A stretch of 64,000 nucleotides of DNA. Source: Unio delphinus. Its lineage: Eukaryota; Mollusca; Bivalvia; Unionida; Unionidae. The notes beneath the pieces are model-generated. The model had not been told where the DNA came from. It did no database searches and worked only from the letters and a program-made list of their open reading frames with translations. The position numbers and the translations under genes are program-made. The stretch is from assembly GCA_029339505.1 (NCBI GenBank), contig JAQISU010000036.1, positions 8,911,001 to 8,975,000 on the forward strand, written 5' to 3'. Position 1 is the first letter of the stretch; the number at the start of each line of letters is the position of its first letter. This document shows, one piece after another, positions 24,376 through 35,004 of this stretch.

Positions 24376-24862
24376 GACTGTTGTCTGGATGGTACGTCAG
24401 AATAAATGTATTATATCAATCATTCCCTTTTCACCATATTGGAGTAGGTCATTCCGGATTGTTTGCTTAGACCTTTGCCTCTGCTATCCGGTATTCGTCG
24501 TAGTCCTGTTAATAGCAAATGAAAAGATAACTTTATAGATATTTCTAGGAATGTTTCATTGTCGAAGCAGATTCTGTGTATCCTCAGTTCCTGTCTTTAT
24601 TGGATGAACCTGCAGTGTTTGGAGCGACAACTGGTTGTGGGGAGATACTGGTGTTAGTTGGCAGGTTTTGAGTAGATGTCTATATGTAGTTTCTTCTACT
24701 AGTATGTTTGTTGTGTTGGAAAACGTGATTTAAGTTGGGAACTTCCGCCGTGATTTTTATTGAAGGGTAGAAGTTTTTAGGCTTTGATATGACATCATCC
24801 AGGGTTTACATTTCATTTCAGTGTCATCGACGGTGCATACTAACTGGTATAGTGTAAGTTCT

Positions 24863-24960
<98 letters not shown>

Positions 24961-24994
24961 ATATATATAACTATTAAAAGAAAAATTCACTTAC

Positions 24995-25161
24995 CTGAAT
25001 CAGATGGCAAGACGTCAGAGCCTCTATGGTTATCTAAAATAATAAATGTATTGCAAATTTCATTCATATCAATAACATAGCTATTGTATTCCACTTTTAT
25101 CAAACAGCACGACAATCAGAGGAAGGAACGCGAGCTACATCGATTTATAAGGTTTCATTTG
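24995..25161 (-). pseudogene. Exon-like sequence B, unit 1
   Basis: Diverged relative of exon-like A. The donor CAG|GTAAGT-type and acceptor TTTAG remain here. It is 167 nt because of one extra base near its middle, which brings a stop into frame. Confidence 0.7.
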
Positions 25162-26248
25162 CTAAAATAATGCTTCTTACAAAAACGAAACAATTAAGCT
25201 AATACCACGAAACCGAAGCTTCTAATAGCTTTACTAATTAAAAAGATGGCCTTCGGATAGCTCAGTTATTCAATCTTAAATGTCTCTATTACATTAGTGT
25301 CTTAAACAATATGTATTAATATCCTGCTGATTGTCACTATGCACTGGGAACAATAATTAAAATAGTATATGACCAATCAACCCCATCGGGTACATAAGGG
25401 GATCTCCATTGTACCATCAATATCCTATTGTACCATGAGTATCCGATTTCATCATGAGGATCCTATTTTATCATGATGATGCCATTTTAACATGATAATC
25501 CCATTTCATCATGAGGATCCCATTTTAACATGATAATCCCATTTTATCATAAGGATTCAATTTTAACATGAGAATCACATTTTATCATGAGGATCCCATG
25601 TTATCATCAGGATCCCATTTTATCATATGTATCCCATTTTATCAAGACGATCCCGGTTTATAAAGAGGATTCATTTTATCATGAGTATCCCATTCTAACA
25701 TGAGGATCCAATTTTAACATGAGAATCTCATTTTATCATGAGAATCCCATGTTATCATCAGGATCCCATTTTATCATATGTATCCCATTTTATCAAGAGG
25801 ATCCCAGTGTATACAGAAGATTAATTTTATCATGAGTATCCCATTTTATCATCAGTATCTCATGTTGTCGGCAGAATCCCATTGTCTGGATGGTACGTTA
25901 GAATTAAAGTTTTATATAAATCTTTCCCTTTTCTACATATTGGAGTAGATAATACCGGTTTGTTTGTTTAGACCTTTGCCTCTGCTATCAGGTTTTCAAC
26001 GTATCCCTGGTAATAACAAATGAAAAGATATCTTGATAGATCTTTCTAGGAATGTTTCGTCGACGGAGCAGATTCTGCGTATCCTCAGTATCTGTCTATA
26101 TTGGATGGTCCTGCAGTGTTTTGAACGACAACTCGTTGTGGGGAGATACTGGTTTTAGTTGGCAGGTTTTGAGCCATTTCGGTTGATAAGGTTCCATTTG
26201 GTGAACTAATGCTTGTTACAAAAATGAAACAATTACATATATATATAA

Positions 26249-26442
26249 GCATTGCATCCTGACGAGCGAAAGCTTCATGCCAGACTCACAATTTATAAAC
26301 AAATATATGAAACCGCGAAGAAGAAAGTCATAAATATAGTCCATTAGGCAAGCTATCACACTAGAGTTATAATACCATGGAGACTTCTAGCTGCAAACAG
26401 CTCTTCCAGATAACTAACAAACTAATGTCAAGGAACAAATGT
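26249..26442. repeat. Macrosatellite unit 2, stub cut by the Polinton
   Basis: Unit head and the first 66 bp of the LINE fragment (from 26377), ending AACAAATGT where the Polinton begins. Confidence 0.85.
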
Positions 26443-26619
26443 AGCAGCAGAGAGGGTGAATCAGACGTCTCTAATTGGGTTGGATTTTAAGCAAAATATT
26501 TTAAGTCTCCTTTTGCCAAATGAAGCCTTCCTCGAAAATTGTATAACAAAGCGTCGATTCGGTAAATTGAGGCTTCCTCAAAGACGCCATTGTCGTCGTT
26601 ATTCACCCTCTCTGCTGCT
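26443..26619 (+). repeat. Left terminal inverted repeat of the Polinton (177 bp)
   Basis: Reverse-complement match to 40624-40804. Its own two ends are also inverted copies: AGCAGCAGAGAGGGTGAAT at the outside and ATTCACCCTCTCTGCTGCT at the inside. Confidence 0.93.
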
Positions 26620-26666
26620 ATGGGTTAACAATTCTTTTACGATGAAAATCGCTACGATGAAAGTCC

Positions 26667-27953
26667 TTAGGACTTTATAAACAGACTAATTTGTAAAACC
26701 TCACCTTGTAAATCGATTAGATTATTGGACTAGTCGACGAGTTTGAAGTTGATTCTCGTTAATGAATTATTATGACATCGCATATAGACTGGATTAGTTG
26801 GGTCCTCAATTATTAGAAATCCGGGTGGAGCTGTTGGTGCAAAAGAGTATAAAATATATCCCTGCTGAAATTGATTTGATTGTTCGAGATTTATTTGATA
26901 GCTGCCTTCGATAACATCACATACTAAATTCAATGCTATCACCGAGGATATATTCACATTTTGAGGAGCGATATGCCTACCACCTCCATCTGCGTCATTA
27001 TTATATTTAAGGATTATTGTTTTTTGTGATTGTGGCGATTTCTTCCATGCGTCGTGGATTTTTTCGAAACCTTCATCGTTGGCGTATCTAAGAGATTCTT
27101 TTATGACTGGGACATTATGTCCTGGAATCTTGAAATGAGGAATATATATTATGTCTATATTATACTTCGTTGCAAATTCTGTTCTTGTTTTAGGATTGTC
27201 ATCACCTAATACCTCTTGAATAATTAGTAAATTATATGTTTCCATGTCGTCGATGATTGTATTACATGTTTCTATAACGCTGATAAATTCACCTCGGGTG
27301 AGAGTACCAGACTCGAGAGATACTAACAGCAATGCAAAATCATTAGTCATCGCTGTGAAATTTTTAACGATTTCATCTTGTCGAGTTTGATAATATCTAT
27401 TAGCGCAATCGTCTATCATTTCAGTGAAAACTTTCAATTTATTGTATTCGTCATAGCTTTTTATTGGATTATCCGATTTTATTCCGTTGGTGACATAATC
27501 AGATGTTTGTGGTTCGGGTATTTGATAAGCTGTCCGAGGTGGGATTTCAGGCCATCCTAGTACAGTTCTTATAGAACTCTGATAAATATCTACGACATAC
27601 CCGGGTGAGTTTTTTTCAATGGCAGATGATAGTGTTGGTTCATGAACCGTTATAGCGATTTTCGATTCTTTTCCAGTAATGGATTTTATTCTACGCTGAA
27701 ATTCAGCATTGATTAGTTCGATTTGATATGATCCAGATGGCAGCGAAACAACGTTCCAGTCTGGACTCCCGTCTTATTTATTCTTACTCGCGAACACCAA
27801 GGAATTATTCGGTTGTTGACCACCAAATGATTCTGATCTAATATTAGGCCAACTGTGATACACTCGTAGTTTTGCTAGCGCTATCTCCTTCACGGGAATC
27901 GGAGTAGGGAAATTAACACTGAATTCAGGATTCGTTGAGGTTATTGATATCAT
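26667..27953 (-). pseudogene. Polinton penton/minor-capsid-type protein
   Basis: From ATG at 27953 one frame runs to TAA at 26667-26669, about 428 codons, broken by TAA at 27774-27776 and TAG at 26730-26732. The N-terminus NPEFSVNFPTPI then EIALAKLRVYHSWPNI, followed by GSYQIELINAEFQRRI, matches the pattern of a conserved Polinton structural protein: strand, edge-strand motif, then GYY-type loop. I call it penton-type on resemblance; a fibre-like role is possible. The start overlaps the end of the neighbouring membrane-protein gene by 29 bases, which suggests a compact transcription unit. Confidence 0.6.
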
Positions 27954-28394
27954 GCTTGTTTTCACCGGTTCTGTATTTTATACTATCCGTTGAAGTAGTT
28001 CTTGCGGCGATGTCATTGTTATTATTATTGTCGCGCTCTAATTCTAACATAATTGACTCGTACAACTGTACTATTCTCGAAAACTCATCCTCGGTTATTG
28101 TCGTGTCGTCGATCGACGATTAAATCAACTTAGATAATTGCGAATGTGCCTGAAATACCGCAGCATATCTAATAGTGTAATCGTGTAGTTTTTGTTGAGA
28201 ACACGATGATATTTTTTTTTTGCTATCGCGTTGGCTATTCCCGCGATGGTTGACACCGCAGCTATACAAACCGGAATAACAGCCGGAGCGGTCATTGTAA
28301 CTGATGATATAGTAATACCAGCGCCGGCAACTACACCAGACAGCAAGTACACAGCTACATCAATGGCAGTGTTTCTTCGTCGGTATTTTTTCAT
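27925..28394 (-). pseudogene. Polinton conserved membrane protein
   Basis: ATG at 28394 starts a basic stretch KKYRRRNTAIDVAVYLLSGV followed by two hydrophobic segments (about residues 10-58). After an A-run near 28212-28220 the frame shifts. The continuing acidic C-terminal frame (with ITEDEFSRIVQLYESI) also has a stop near 28120 and ends at 27925. Homologous membrane proteins are usual in animal Polintons; their role is unknown. Upstream codons in the same frame stay open to a TGA near 28457, so the start is uncertain. Confidence 0.6.
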
Positions 28395-28520
28395 TTTTAT
28401 TCGGTACTCCTCAGAAAGAGTTTTGAGTTTTGTTGAAAATTCTCTGCTTGATCATAGCGGTATTGAGATACTGAAGGTACCGTTGATGATGACATTTTAT
28501 TTCCAAATCAGTTTACGATT

Positions 28521-29063
28521 TCAATTTAGTTGTTTACTCAAATCCGCTATGAATTCCACATACCATGATACTGAAGCCCTAGCCAAATTTTTATCAGTGG
28601 ATGCTATCGTGAATCGTTCAGTTATATCCTTGTCGATGATTGTTGATATCGTATTGTTGACCCCAGATGAACTCGACGATGATATATTAAATTGAGTCGG
28701 CGTCAATAGTGTTAATCGATAAATACCTTTGACGGTCGCGGTGATACTTAGTATATTGTTTGTAGCAGTCCACACAAATGATCCGTGTTGGATCGTGTAT
28801 ACTACGTTGTTGTTCTTTCATGAGGAATTTTTGTTTTTTTCAATGATTGTTATCATCCTCGGAAAATTATCTTTGATTGCCTCGATAAAGTTTTTCATCT
28901 CATCGATGGATTTTTTAATATCAGGGAGTTTTATGTCGAGTTTATCCGGCGTGATTGTAAAAAATTTCTCGATGAGGTTTTTACGAAATGATGTAAACTT
29001 TTCAACGTGGTCTTCATATTTGGCTTGAAGTGTTGCTAGTTCCAATATAGAATTTTCTATCAT
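28521..29063 (-). pseudogene. Polinton coiled-coil protein, unknown function
   Basis: ATG at 29063 (MIENSILELATLQAKYEDHV) opens a helical, heptad-rich N-terminal half. A TGA at 28818-28820 interrupts. The same frame resumes and ends at 28521 with a Ser-rich and beta-like second half. Total about 180 codons. Not a family I can name. It lies between the structural genes, so a virion role is likely. Confidence 0.5.
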
Positions 29064-29080
29064 TATGAGCTTCGGTGTGG

Positions 29081-29441
29081 TCACCGGTGGATTTCAAGGA
29101 AATCTAATAACGGCTTGTCAATATTGTTAATTCGCTCCAAGATAGTTCAAATATGTACACCTGGTTTAAGTTTACCCTGATCGGAAAATACCTCGATAGT
29201 ATCCTCTACTGCGTTGCTTTGTTTAACTAGAATATCATCCAGGGAAATATTACTAGTTTTCAATTTACCCTGACAATTTTGAAATACAACTATTTCATTG
29301 GGATCAACACTTGCTAGGTTCAACGTCTCAGCTATTTCATCTTCGATTATTTTTTATATCACCGGTTGCAGATATTCCCGCAGTGCCATCGGCACCGGGT
29401 TTCTTCAGCGATGATAAAGATCTCCCCCAGATATCAATCAT
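29081..29441 (-). pseudogene. Small Polinton structural-type ORF, frameshifted
   Basis: ATG at 29441 overlaps the protease stop as ATGA, a coupling seen elsewhere in this element. It reads MIDIWGRSLSSLKKPGADGT, then is lost by frameshift near 29350. The continuing frame (IIEDEIAETLNLASVDPNEI) has a TGA near 29148 and ends at 29081. A start with a short basic head and a glycine-rich segment recalls small proteins found after adenain in other Polintons. Function unknown. Confidence 0.45.
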
Positions 29442-29854
29442 GTTATTCTATAAAATCTCTCTCTAAAATATTTTCGTTGACGACTTCGTCGTTGCCAGCG
29501 ACTGCTAGTATATTCATTTACGACAACATGTGGTGGTTTTCCAGATGATGAAACAGCATCAAGGACATTTAATACTTCGTTGCCACATATTGGTGGGTCA
29601 TTCATTTGTTGTGTTGGTAGCGTAGAATACCAACGAGGAGATTTTAAGCGGTTAATATAACGCATGAATTCCTTCGGCGGTGCTAACCCATATGAATCGA
29701 AATAAACGATTGCACGTGGATCAATCGCGTATGCAACCCAGTGAGTTCCAGGTCCGCTGCTGTTATCGAGATTAATAATACCGGTTTCAACGCTGTTTGG
29801 TTGTGCCGGTAACTGATCTTTCATAAAGACACCTCTGAAGTTTTGTATGGCCAA
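29438..29854 (-). CDS. Adenain-like (Ulp1/C5 type) cysteine protease of the Polinton
   Basis: The 138-residue frame holds the family motifs in order: FRGVFMKDQLP (residues 6-16), GPGTHW with the catalytic histidine (38), VYFDSYG with the aspartate (53), and PPICGNEVLNVL with the nucleophile cysteine (90). In adenoviruses and Polintons this enzyme matures capsid proteins. No ATG opens the frame: it stays open upstream to a TAA at 29876-29878, beyond which the same frame reads NPLSNF of the pX-like gene. The C-terminal Arg-rich tail is RRSRQRKYFRERFYR. All three catalytic residues are present even though neighbouring genes are broken. Confidence 0.8.
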   Translation of the reverse strand: MAIQNFRGVFMKDQLPAQPNSVETGIINLDNSSGPGTHWVAYAIDPRAIVYFDSYGLAPPKEFMRYINRLKSPRWYSTLPTQQMNDPPICGNEVLNVLDAVSSSGKPPHVVVNEYTSSRWQRRSRQRKYFRERFYRIT

Positions 29855-29875
29855 TTTTTTAGCAGCATCGAGTAA

Positions 29876-30257
29876 TTAAAAATTGGACAACGGATTCAAA
29901 GACTCTCCAACTAGTAAATTGTTCCTGGGATTCTAAGACCATTTCCGCTGTACCATGAATACGGGGTTCCTGGTAGTCTTACACCCTTTCCCTTCTTTAT
30001 ATCCATTCCCAGCTGCTTTCTTTAGTGCCATCACTGCCGCAGTACCAACGGCCCCTAACGCTGCCGCTTTAGCCACCGCTGGGGCCGCTGCCGCAATCAA
30101 CGCTGGTAACGCAGCCAATAACGGGAATATACCGCCGGTTTTAATCATGTTTTGAATCGCAGAGAGTGATCTGAACACCCTTTTTATTTTTGAAAGCATC
30201 ATTGAAGTGTTTCACTTGACGAGTCGTCAACGACAATTTATTCGCCCCGCCAGTCAT
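29876..30257 (-). pseudogene. Adenovirus pX-like core peptide precursor
   Basis: ATG at 30257 (MTGGANKLSLTTRQVKHF) starts one frame. A second frame continues with GGIFPLLAALPALIAAAAPA and further Ala/Gly helix (30140-30020). A third gives LPGTPYSWYSGNGLRIPG, and the fourth ends NPLSNF at TAA 29876-29878. Such hydrophobic, glycine-rich, cleavable proteins are called pX in adintoviruses, by analogy with the adenovirus core peptide. At least three frameshifts are needed, so it is dead here. The end of its frame is continuous with the protease, so a fused precursor is possible. Confidence 0.6.
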
Positions 30258-30391
30258 CTGATTGGGTAATAACGTGATCGTGGTTCTGCATTTTTTTAGC
30301 TGATTCGGATTGCAATTTCTTAAGTGACCGGGGGTTAACGTAACACTAATATGACTATATGAGATTATACAATAACAGATTGATCTAATTG

Positions 30392-30831
30392 TTACATGTT
30401 TTCCACTGGCGCATCTATTACTCTCATTCGTCCACCAACACCTTCAAGTAGCATTGATTTATCGCTGAGAATGACGGCAACCGCTCTATAACCAACACCG
30501 CCATGGGGATTTACACGAGCTCTAAAGTGTATATCAACGACTGACTATCTTGTTAAATCAAGATGTTCCAACGAAAAGTAATAGATCGGATATAGATTTT
30601 TAAAATCATGCTGTGATATTTGCAGACCAGTATCATCATTTTGATCGCGTGCCATATATGTCAACAACCCGTGATACACGCGTGCAATATGATTGTTGTC
30701 GTAATCAAGTTTTATATCCTCTGATGGTTCTTGTTGGCCGTTTATTCTCAGCGAGACTTCACTAACGCCTAATCTATCACATATCATATGACTACGTGTT
30801 TGATCATCTAATCGCGTTCTATCCTGTAGCG

Positions 30832-30915
<84 letters not shown>

Positions 30916-31892
30916 CGTGGAGCTGAAACACCTTGTCGCGCTGCCAGGTGCCATTTAAATGTATTATTAATATCAGAATCTATAGTATCTGTGGACTCCG
31001 ATAACCAACTCAGCAACGACTTTCCTCCTTGGTTCATGAACGATAGTAATTTTTCCTCTGTGGTGATTGATGGGGTCAACACTGGCATCCACAGTGATAG
31101 TTTTGATAAAATAACTTTACTGGCGGCAACATCATCACCACGCCAGATTGCATCCTTATCAGTACCGTTTCGCACGAGTACTACCGTATACTTTGCTCCA
31201 TAGATAACTTTTCGGACATTTCTGCAGAATCCACATATATGATGTAGTGGAATTGCGCATGAGAATCTTCGACGATCTCCTTGTAGCATTGATTTGCGTG
31301 TTGCATATCCTAGATTGTATTTGGAATTAGCGCTTCCGAGAATATCAAACGCATCAGCTGGTCTATCTCCTCTGTGTTCATAGGTATCGGGGTAGCCTGA
31401 ATCAATTGCAGTAGCTCGGGGTGTTCGTATTTTAATATACGGAGAGTGATTAGGATGATCAGTAATATCCTTAGCGAACATCATAGATGGATCTGCCGAT
31501 CTTGTATAATCGTCAGAATATCTTGCTAACCCTATTATTGTTGTGGCAACATCAACATTATTCTCAATGGTTTCAATTTCTTTTCCATCAATGAGATATC
31601 TAGCGCTAGTAAATAACGCCATAATCCCATTATTGACAAAACCCACTCGGATAAGTGGGTTATCTGCGTATGGTGTATTAGCAACAACATCTGTTACAAG
31701 TTCTCCTTCTACTTCGATAAACGCTTCACACGGTAAAAAGTATTTACTAGTACCAAGAACTTGAAGTTCGATTCTTGATCGAAGATTTGGTTGTATTGCG
31801 TGATAGGCATAAAATTGATAATCACGTACGGAATCATTCTTGAGCACTGGGGCGTCCATATCAAATCGTAAAATCCGTAGGATTTTCATCAT
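30392..31892 (-). pseudogene. Hexon-like (double jelly-roll) major capsid protein, split by (AT)n
   Basis: ATG at 31892 overlaps the preceding stop as ATGA. The frame starts with DAPVLKNDSVRDYQFYAYHA and runs about 350 residues of typical Polinton hexon-like protein (VIYGAKYTVVLVRNGTDKDA, WRGDDVAASK, KWHLAARQGVSAPR). It then meets 83 bp of (AT)n at 30832-30914, which shifts the frame. It resumes as LQDRTRLDDQTRSHMI, has TAG at 30545-30547, and ends ENM at TAA 30392-30394. Total about 490-500 codons, normal for the family. Assignment to major capsid rests on size, place between core-protein and protease genes, and motif recall. Confidence 0.8.
30832..30914. repeat. (AT)n microsatellite inside the capsid gene
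   Basis: About 41 AT dinucleotides between the codons for SAPRY and LQDRT of the capsid gene, shifting the frame. Confidence 0.95.
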
Positions 31893-32368
31893 CGTCGACG
31901 TCGTCGTGGTTTTTTTAAGCCACTTCCCGCTGTCATATTTGCGGTTATGTTATCCTGGTCACTTGCTGTTAACGAAGTCGCCAATGACGGAGTCATCAGC
32001 GACGCTAGTTTTTGATCTACTGCGTTATTTATAATTTTACTAACACTCGCAGGCATGTCCACTGTAGATGGCAGTGGTCCCAATTGTGGTTTCCTTCGCC
32101 GCCGAACTAGCGCTATTAGTTTATCCTTCGCGGCTGAAAACGCTTTTTCGGCAAGATCTCCAACAGCACTAATACCCTTATCACGAATAACATCATTGCC
32201 TTTCATCGATAATTGTTTTGCTAGCTGCGCTACTTTTGGAGCCATTCTTGCAAATAACCCTGCAATTGTATCACCGAGACCATCACCATAGTACGCGTTA
32301 TAAACTGGAAACCGTGAATTAACTACATAGACGCTGGCTGGTTTGTCATGGTTGTAGTGTATGATCAT
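31889..32368 (-). CDS. Polinton core/membrane-lytic protein, pVI/pX-like
   Basis: I start at the ATG at 32368 (MIIHYNHDKPASVYVVNSRF); the frame is open further up to a stop at 32429. The ORF is about 159 residues. After YYGDGLGDTIAGLFARMAPK, an amphipathic helix with a glycine-rich, possibly protease-cleavable border, come a basic RRRRK, a second helix, and a terminal KKPRRRRR. This resembles adenovirus pVI or pX-type precursors. It is one of the few intact Polinton genes here. Its stop overlaps the capsid start by four bases. Confidence 0.6.
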   Translation of the reverse strand: MIIHYNHDKPASVYVVNSRFPVYNAYYGDGLGDTIAGLFARMAPKVAQLAKQLSMKGNDVIRDKGISAVGDLAEKAFSAAKDKLIALVRRRRKPQLGPLPSTVDMPASVSKIINNAVDQKLASLMTPSLATSLTASDQDNITANMTAGSGLKKPRRRRR

Positions 32369-32428
32369 CTTATTTAAATGATATTTATCTAATGAAAAAT
32401 CCAAAGGATTTTCGACTTCGTCATCAGA

Positions 32429-33106
32429 TTAGTCACTGTGATAATCCGTAGGATTTTCCACTAACTCATCAATGAAATCTTGATATATTGTAATATCCAT
32501 GACGCCTCCTTGAAATAACCGCCTGCAGATATCAGCTGCTTCATTAATTACTTCCGGTGAGTTATTTCCAGCTCGTTTACCTCCGATGAGTACTTCTAAT
32601 TGTGCTATATCACCAAGAACATTACCAGGACAATTAACTAGACCACTACCTGAAATTCCACTTGAATCTCTGGAAAATCTTTGATTTTCAGATTTAGAAA
32701 ATCCCTCCCGTGTTGCACCCTGTGTATCTGTTTATTGACTTAGTAAATCCTTAAGAATTTTTTCAACATCATCTCTATCATCTTTATCATCTTTATCTCG
32801 ATTAGATGATATATACATTGGTCCAAGCGAAGCTTGGGGTGGTAGTTGTTGCTGAGGTTCTTCTTGTTCTTTAGGTGAGAAAGATATTTTCTTTGAAGGT
32901 TGCTGTCGCTTTCTTTGCAATTTTTGCGGTTTTTGTTGTTGTTTTAGTTCTTCATATTGATTATATATTGTACCCACTGTATTGAGGTATCCCATGTATG
33001 ATGTATTATCATTATCAATTTGATTTGTTTTAGTTTTTATTTTGTAGAATACATCAGCCCAATGAGTTATACTTCTAATATACTTATGATGTTCTGGTTT
33101 CAACAT
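32429..33106 (-). pseudogene. Polinton ORF of unknown function (Gln/Asp-rich)
   Basis: ATG at 33106 begins MLKPEHHKYIRSITHWADVF. A Q/K-rich and then D/K-rich low-complexity stretch follows, then TAA at 32732-32734. The same frame continues through a Ser/Gly segment and NEAADICRRLFQGGVMDITI, ending at TAA 32429-32431. Its start overlaps the end of the upstream gene by seven bases. No family recognised; it sits in the virion gene block. Confidence 0.5.
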
Positions 33107-33585
33107 TTTTTTCTGTTTTCATAAGTCGTAACAACAAGCGCAGGAAATTTTGCTGTATCAGTCTCATCAATTGCTGCTAACTCTTCCTCGTTAAATCTCG
33201 CGCGTAAATCATCTACCGTTCTTTTTTATTTAGGTGGTTCACTAACATCAATATCACTGTGGAGTTTTTGTACAGGTTGTTTGGTTTGTTCAGTTTCAGT
33301 TGCTATTTTTTCAAGTTCACCAATAAGAGGTTTTTCTTTTCTTTTTTCCCCCGTCTCGGGGATATCCATCCCCCCCCCCCATATAGCTCGCTCAGTGGCT
33401 GATATTACTCCCTTCGTTCCTGTGGTTATTGGTTTAAACAACTCTTCAGATCCCGCAGCATAATCCGTTTGTAAACTTTGTCTAGCTTGCAGTTTATTTT
33501 TAACAGAGTCCCGGATTGGTATAAATCTCCTAATTGCACCTAATCTTACAGGAGCCAATCTTGTCGTTAATGACTCATTAACCAT
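33100..33585 (-). pseudogene. Polinton ORF of unknown function
   Basis: ATG at 33585 (MVNESLTTRLAPVRLGAIRR) opens 119 codons to TAA at 33226-33228. The same frame continues KRTVDDLRARFNEEELAAID to TGA at 33100-33102. N-terminal basic, C-terminal acidic. A run of C bases at 33370-33380 encodes GGG within the ORF. Not recognised. Confidence 0.5.
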
Positions 33586-33664
33586 TTTTAAAAATCGTAG
33601 GTTTTCAATTGTTTACAATTTTCCAATTTGAATCCCAAAAAACATTACTACACACCAGTATTGA

Positions 33665-34038
33665 TTAACACCGACCATCCGAAGGGGGATTTTCGTTTTG
33701 TTCAATTAACATTCTTATATTTCTGATTTTTGAATTAATTACTCTTTTTATTTCATATTCCTTCCCTAATTCCTTTCTTATTTTTTCCACGATAGTAAAT
33801 AACGGTACAAACTTACTGACGTCGTCACAATATAGAATTATTTGCGAATTGAATTTTGAATTCGTTTTAGAAGGGCATATTTTATGGGTAGTACATATTT
33901 GTTATTCATAGCGCCGTATTCAATGTCCTGAAAGTCGGACATAATTTGATCGCAGTTTAAGCTATCTGATATGTAAATCCCCTGAGATTTCAAAATTAAA
34001 ATTTCGGTTATAACCTCATTGAAATTTTGAGAATTCAT
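33665..34038 (-). pseudogene. Small Polinton ORF, frameshifted
   Basis: ATG at 34038 with TATAAA directly before it starts MNSQNFNEVITEILILKSQG. The frame ends at 33838 while an overlapping frame (IILYCDDVSKFVPLFTIVEK) continues to 33665. This suggests one gene with a single frameshift near 33850, or two overlapping small genes. No family recognised. Confidence 0.4.
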
Positions 34039-34113
34039 TTTATATGATAATTATATATTTCTAATATGAATTCTCAAAATATATTTTTCAAAAATGAACC
34101 CAGAGATGGGTGC

Positions 34114-34590
34114 CTATACATAAACAAATTGAAGTTTTTGTCCGGTCTTTTTTGAAATCGCAGATCGATAAATTCCCTCTGCAACGCATTGAACAGAAGG
34201 TGGACAAATATCGAACTACCTACTGGCCTTAGCTATTGATTGAAATACTATTTCCTCGTTATTTGTTGTATTAAAAGAGCTTACGGGTCTCGCCTTTTTC
34301 GAGTATTGTCCAGTCTTTCCTCGTTTGAAATTTTCGATTTATGTAACAGCCTGCAGATTTGATAAAGAATTGTTCTTAGGATTGGAATCATTGTGATCGA
34401 TAACAAAACCATCCTTGATCAATCCATGGAAACAGTGATTAAGATGTTTTTGCTTCCCAGCGCTAAGCATAAAATGTCCCATACCATTATCCCACCCAAC
34501 TGATTTCTCCAGCCTGCGGTGTCTGACAATACCATCACTGGATGGCTCATAGTTGCTGATCACGGGATGCGGTCGGAATTCTTGGTTCAT
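34114..34590 (-). pseudogene. HNH endonuclease with C-terminal NUMOD-like module
   Basis: ATG at 34590, directly after TATATAA. Residues about 50-83 read CFHGLIKDGFVIDHNDSNPK then NNSLSNLQAVT, the HNH core with IDH and the N...N that bind metal, of the phage/homing type. After TAA at 34339-34341 the same frame continues PVSSFNTTNNEEIVFQSIA and PSVQCVAEGIYRSAI with TAG between them. This is a helix-turn-helix of the NUMOD1 kind found in homing endonucleases, ending at TAG 34114-34116. It is selfish-type cargo inside the Polinton. The two stops disable it. Confidence 0.7.
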
Positions 34591-34614
34591 TTATATACTA
34601 TACTATTGTTTGTC

Positions 34615-34962
34615 TCATTCATTGTTTGGTCTAATGATAACATTTGGAAATCTTCCGATGTAGTCTTGAGGAGTTCTTATAATTTTGTCCTTGACTCTGT
34701 CAAGGACGCTGTCAGAGGTAGAGTCATTGATGGAGTTCTTATCTCTCTTATCATAGCAACGCTTCAATTCTCTATATCGCTTACCACCGCAACTGAGACA
34801 CAACTGTGACTTACCACGCACCCCTACCCCACATCGTATACAAGGGATCGGACCACGGCTTCCACGTTGAAAACTTTGCATATGATATCCACAGAACTCC
34901 TTTCGGCATGATTTGTTACACGGGGTTACTGATCCAATCATGAGCCATTTGAAATGATTCAT
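34615..34962 (-). CDS. Cysteine-rich zinc-ribbon-like Polinton protein
   Basis: ATG at 34962, directly after TATATA. 115 residues. Paired cysteines occur as CNKSCRKEFCGYH, IPCIRCGVGVRG and LCLSCGG, a likely two-site zinc-binding fold, followed by a charged C-terminus (DRVKDKIIRTPQDYIGRFPN). I recall similar small proteins in other Polintons but know no function. It is intact and is divergent from the polymerase gene, with 42 bp between the starts. Confidence 0.6.
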   Translation of the reverse strand: MNHFKWLMIGSVTPCNKSCRKEFCGYHMQSFQRGSRGPIPCIRCGVGVRGKSQLCLSCGGKRYRELKRCYDKRDKNSINDSTSDSVLDRVKDKIIRTPQDYIGRFPNVIIRPNNE

Positions 34963-35004
34963 TATATATAAATTCTCTATTTAAATACTTGTTTTAATTA
35001 TAGC
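34963..35004. promoter_or_regulatory. Divergent promoter between the virion block and polymerase gene
   Basis: 42 AT-rich bases separate two opposite start codons. TATATATA lies next to the minus-strand ATG, and TTTAAATACTTG then TTAATTATAG lie before the plus-strand ATG. Confidence 0.45.

Larger units (their letters stand above)
22066..26248. repeat. Macrosatellite unit 1 (4183 bp)
   Basis: Order on the plus strand: head, LINE fragment (22196-23812), 19-bp minisatellite (about 24045-24375), spacer, (TA)n 24866-24969, exon-like B (24995-25161), second minisatellite (about 25395-25900), spacer, and an end where exon-like A is mostly deleted (about 26165-26200). More diverged from the later units than they are from each other. 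Confidence 0.85.
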
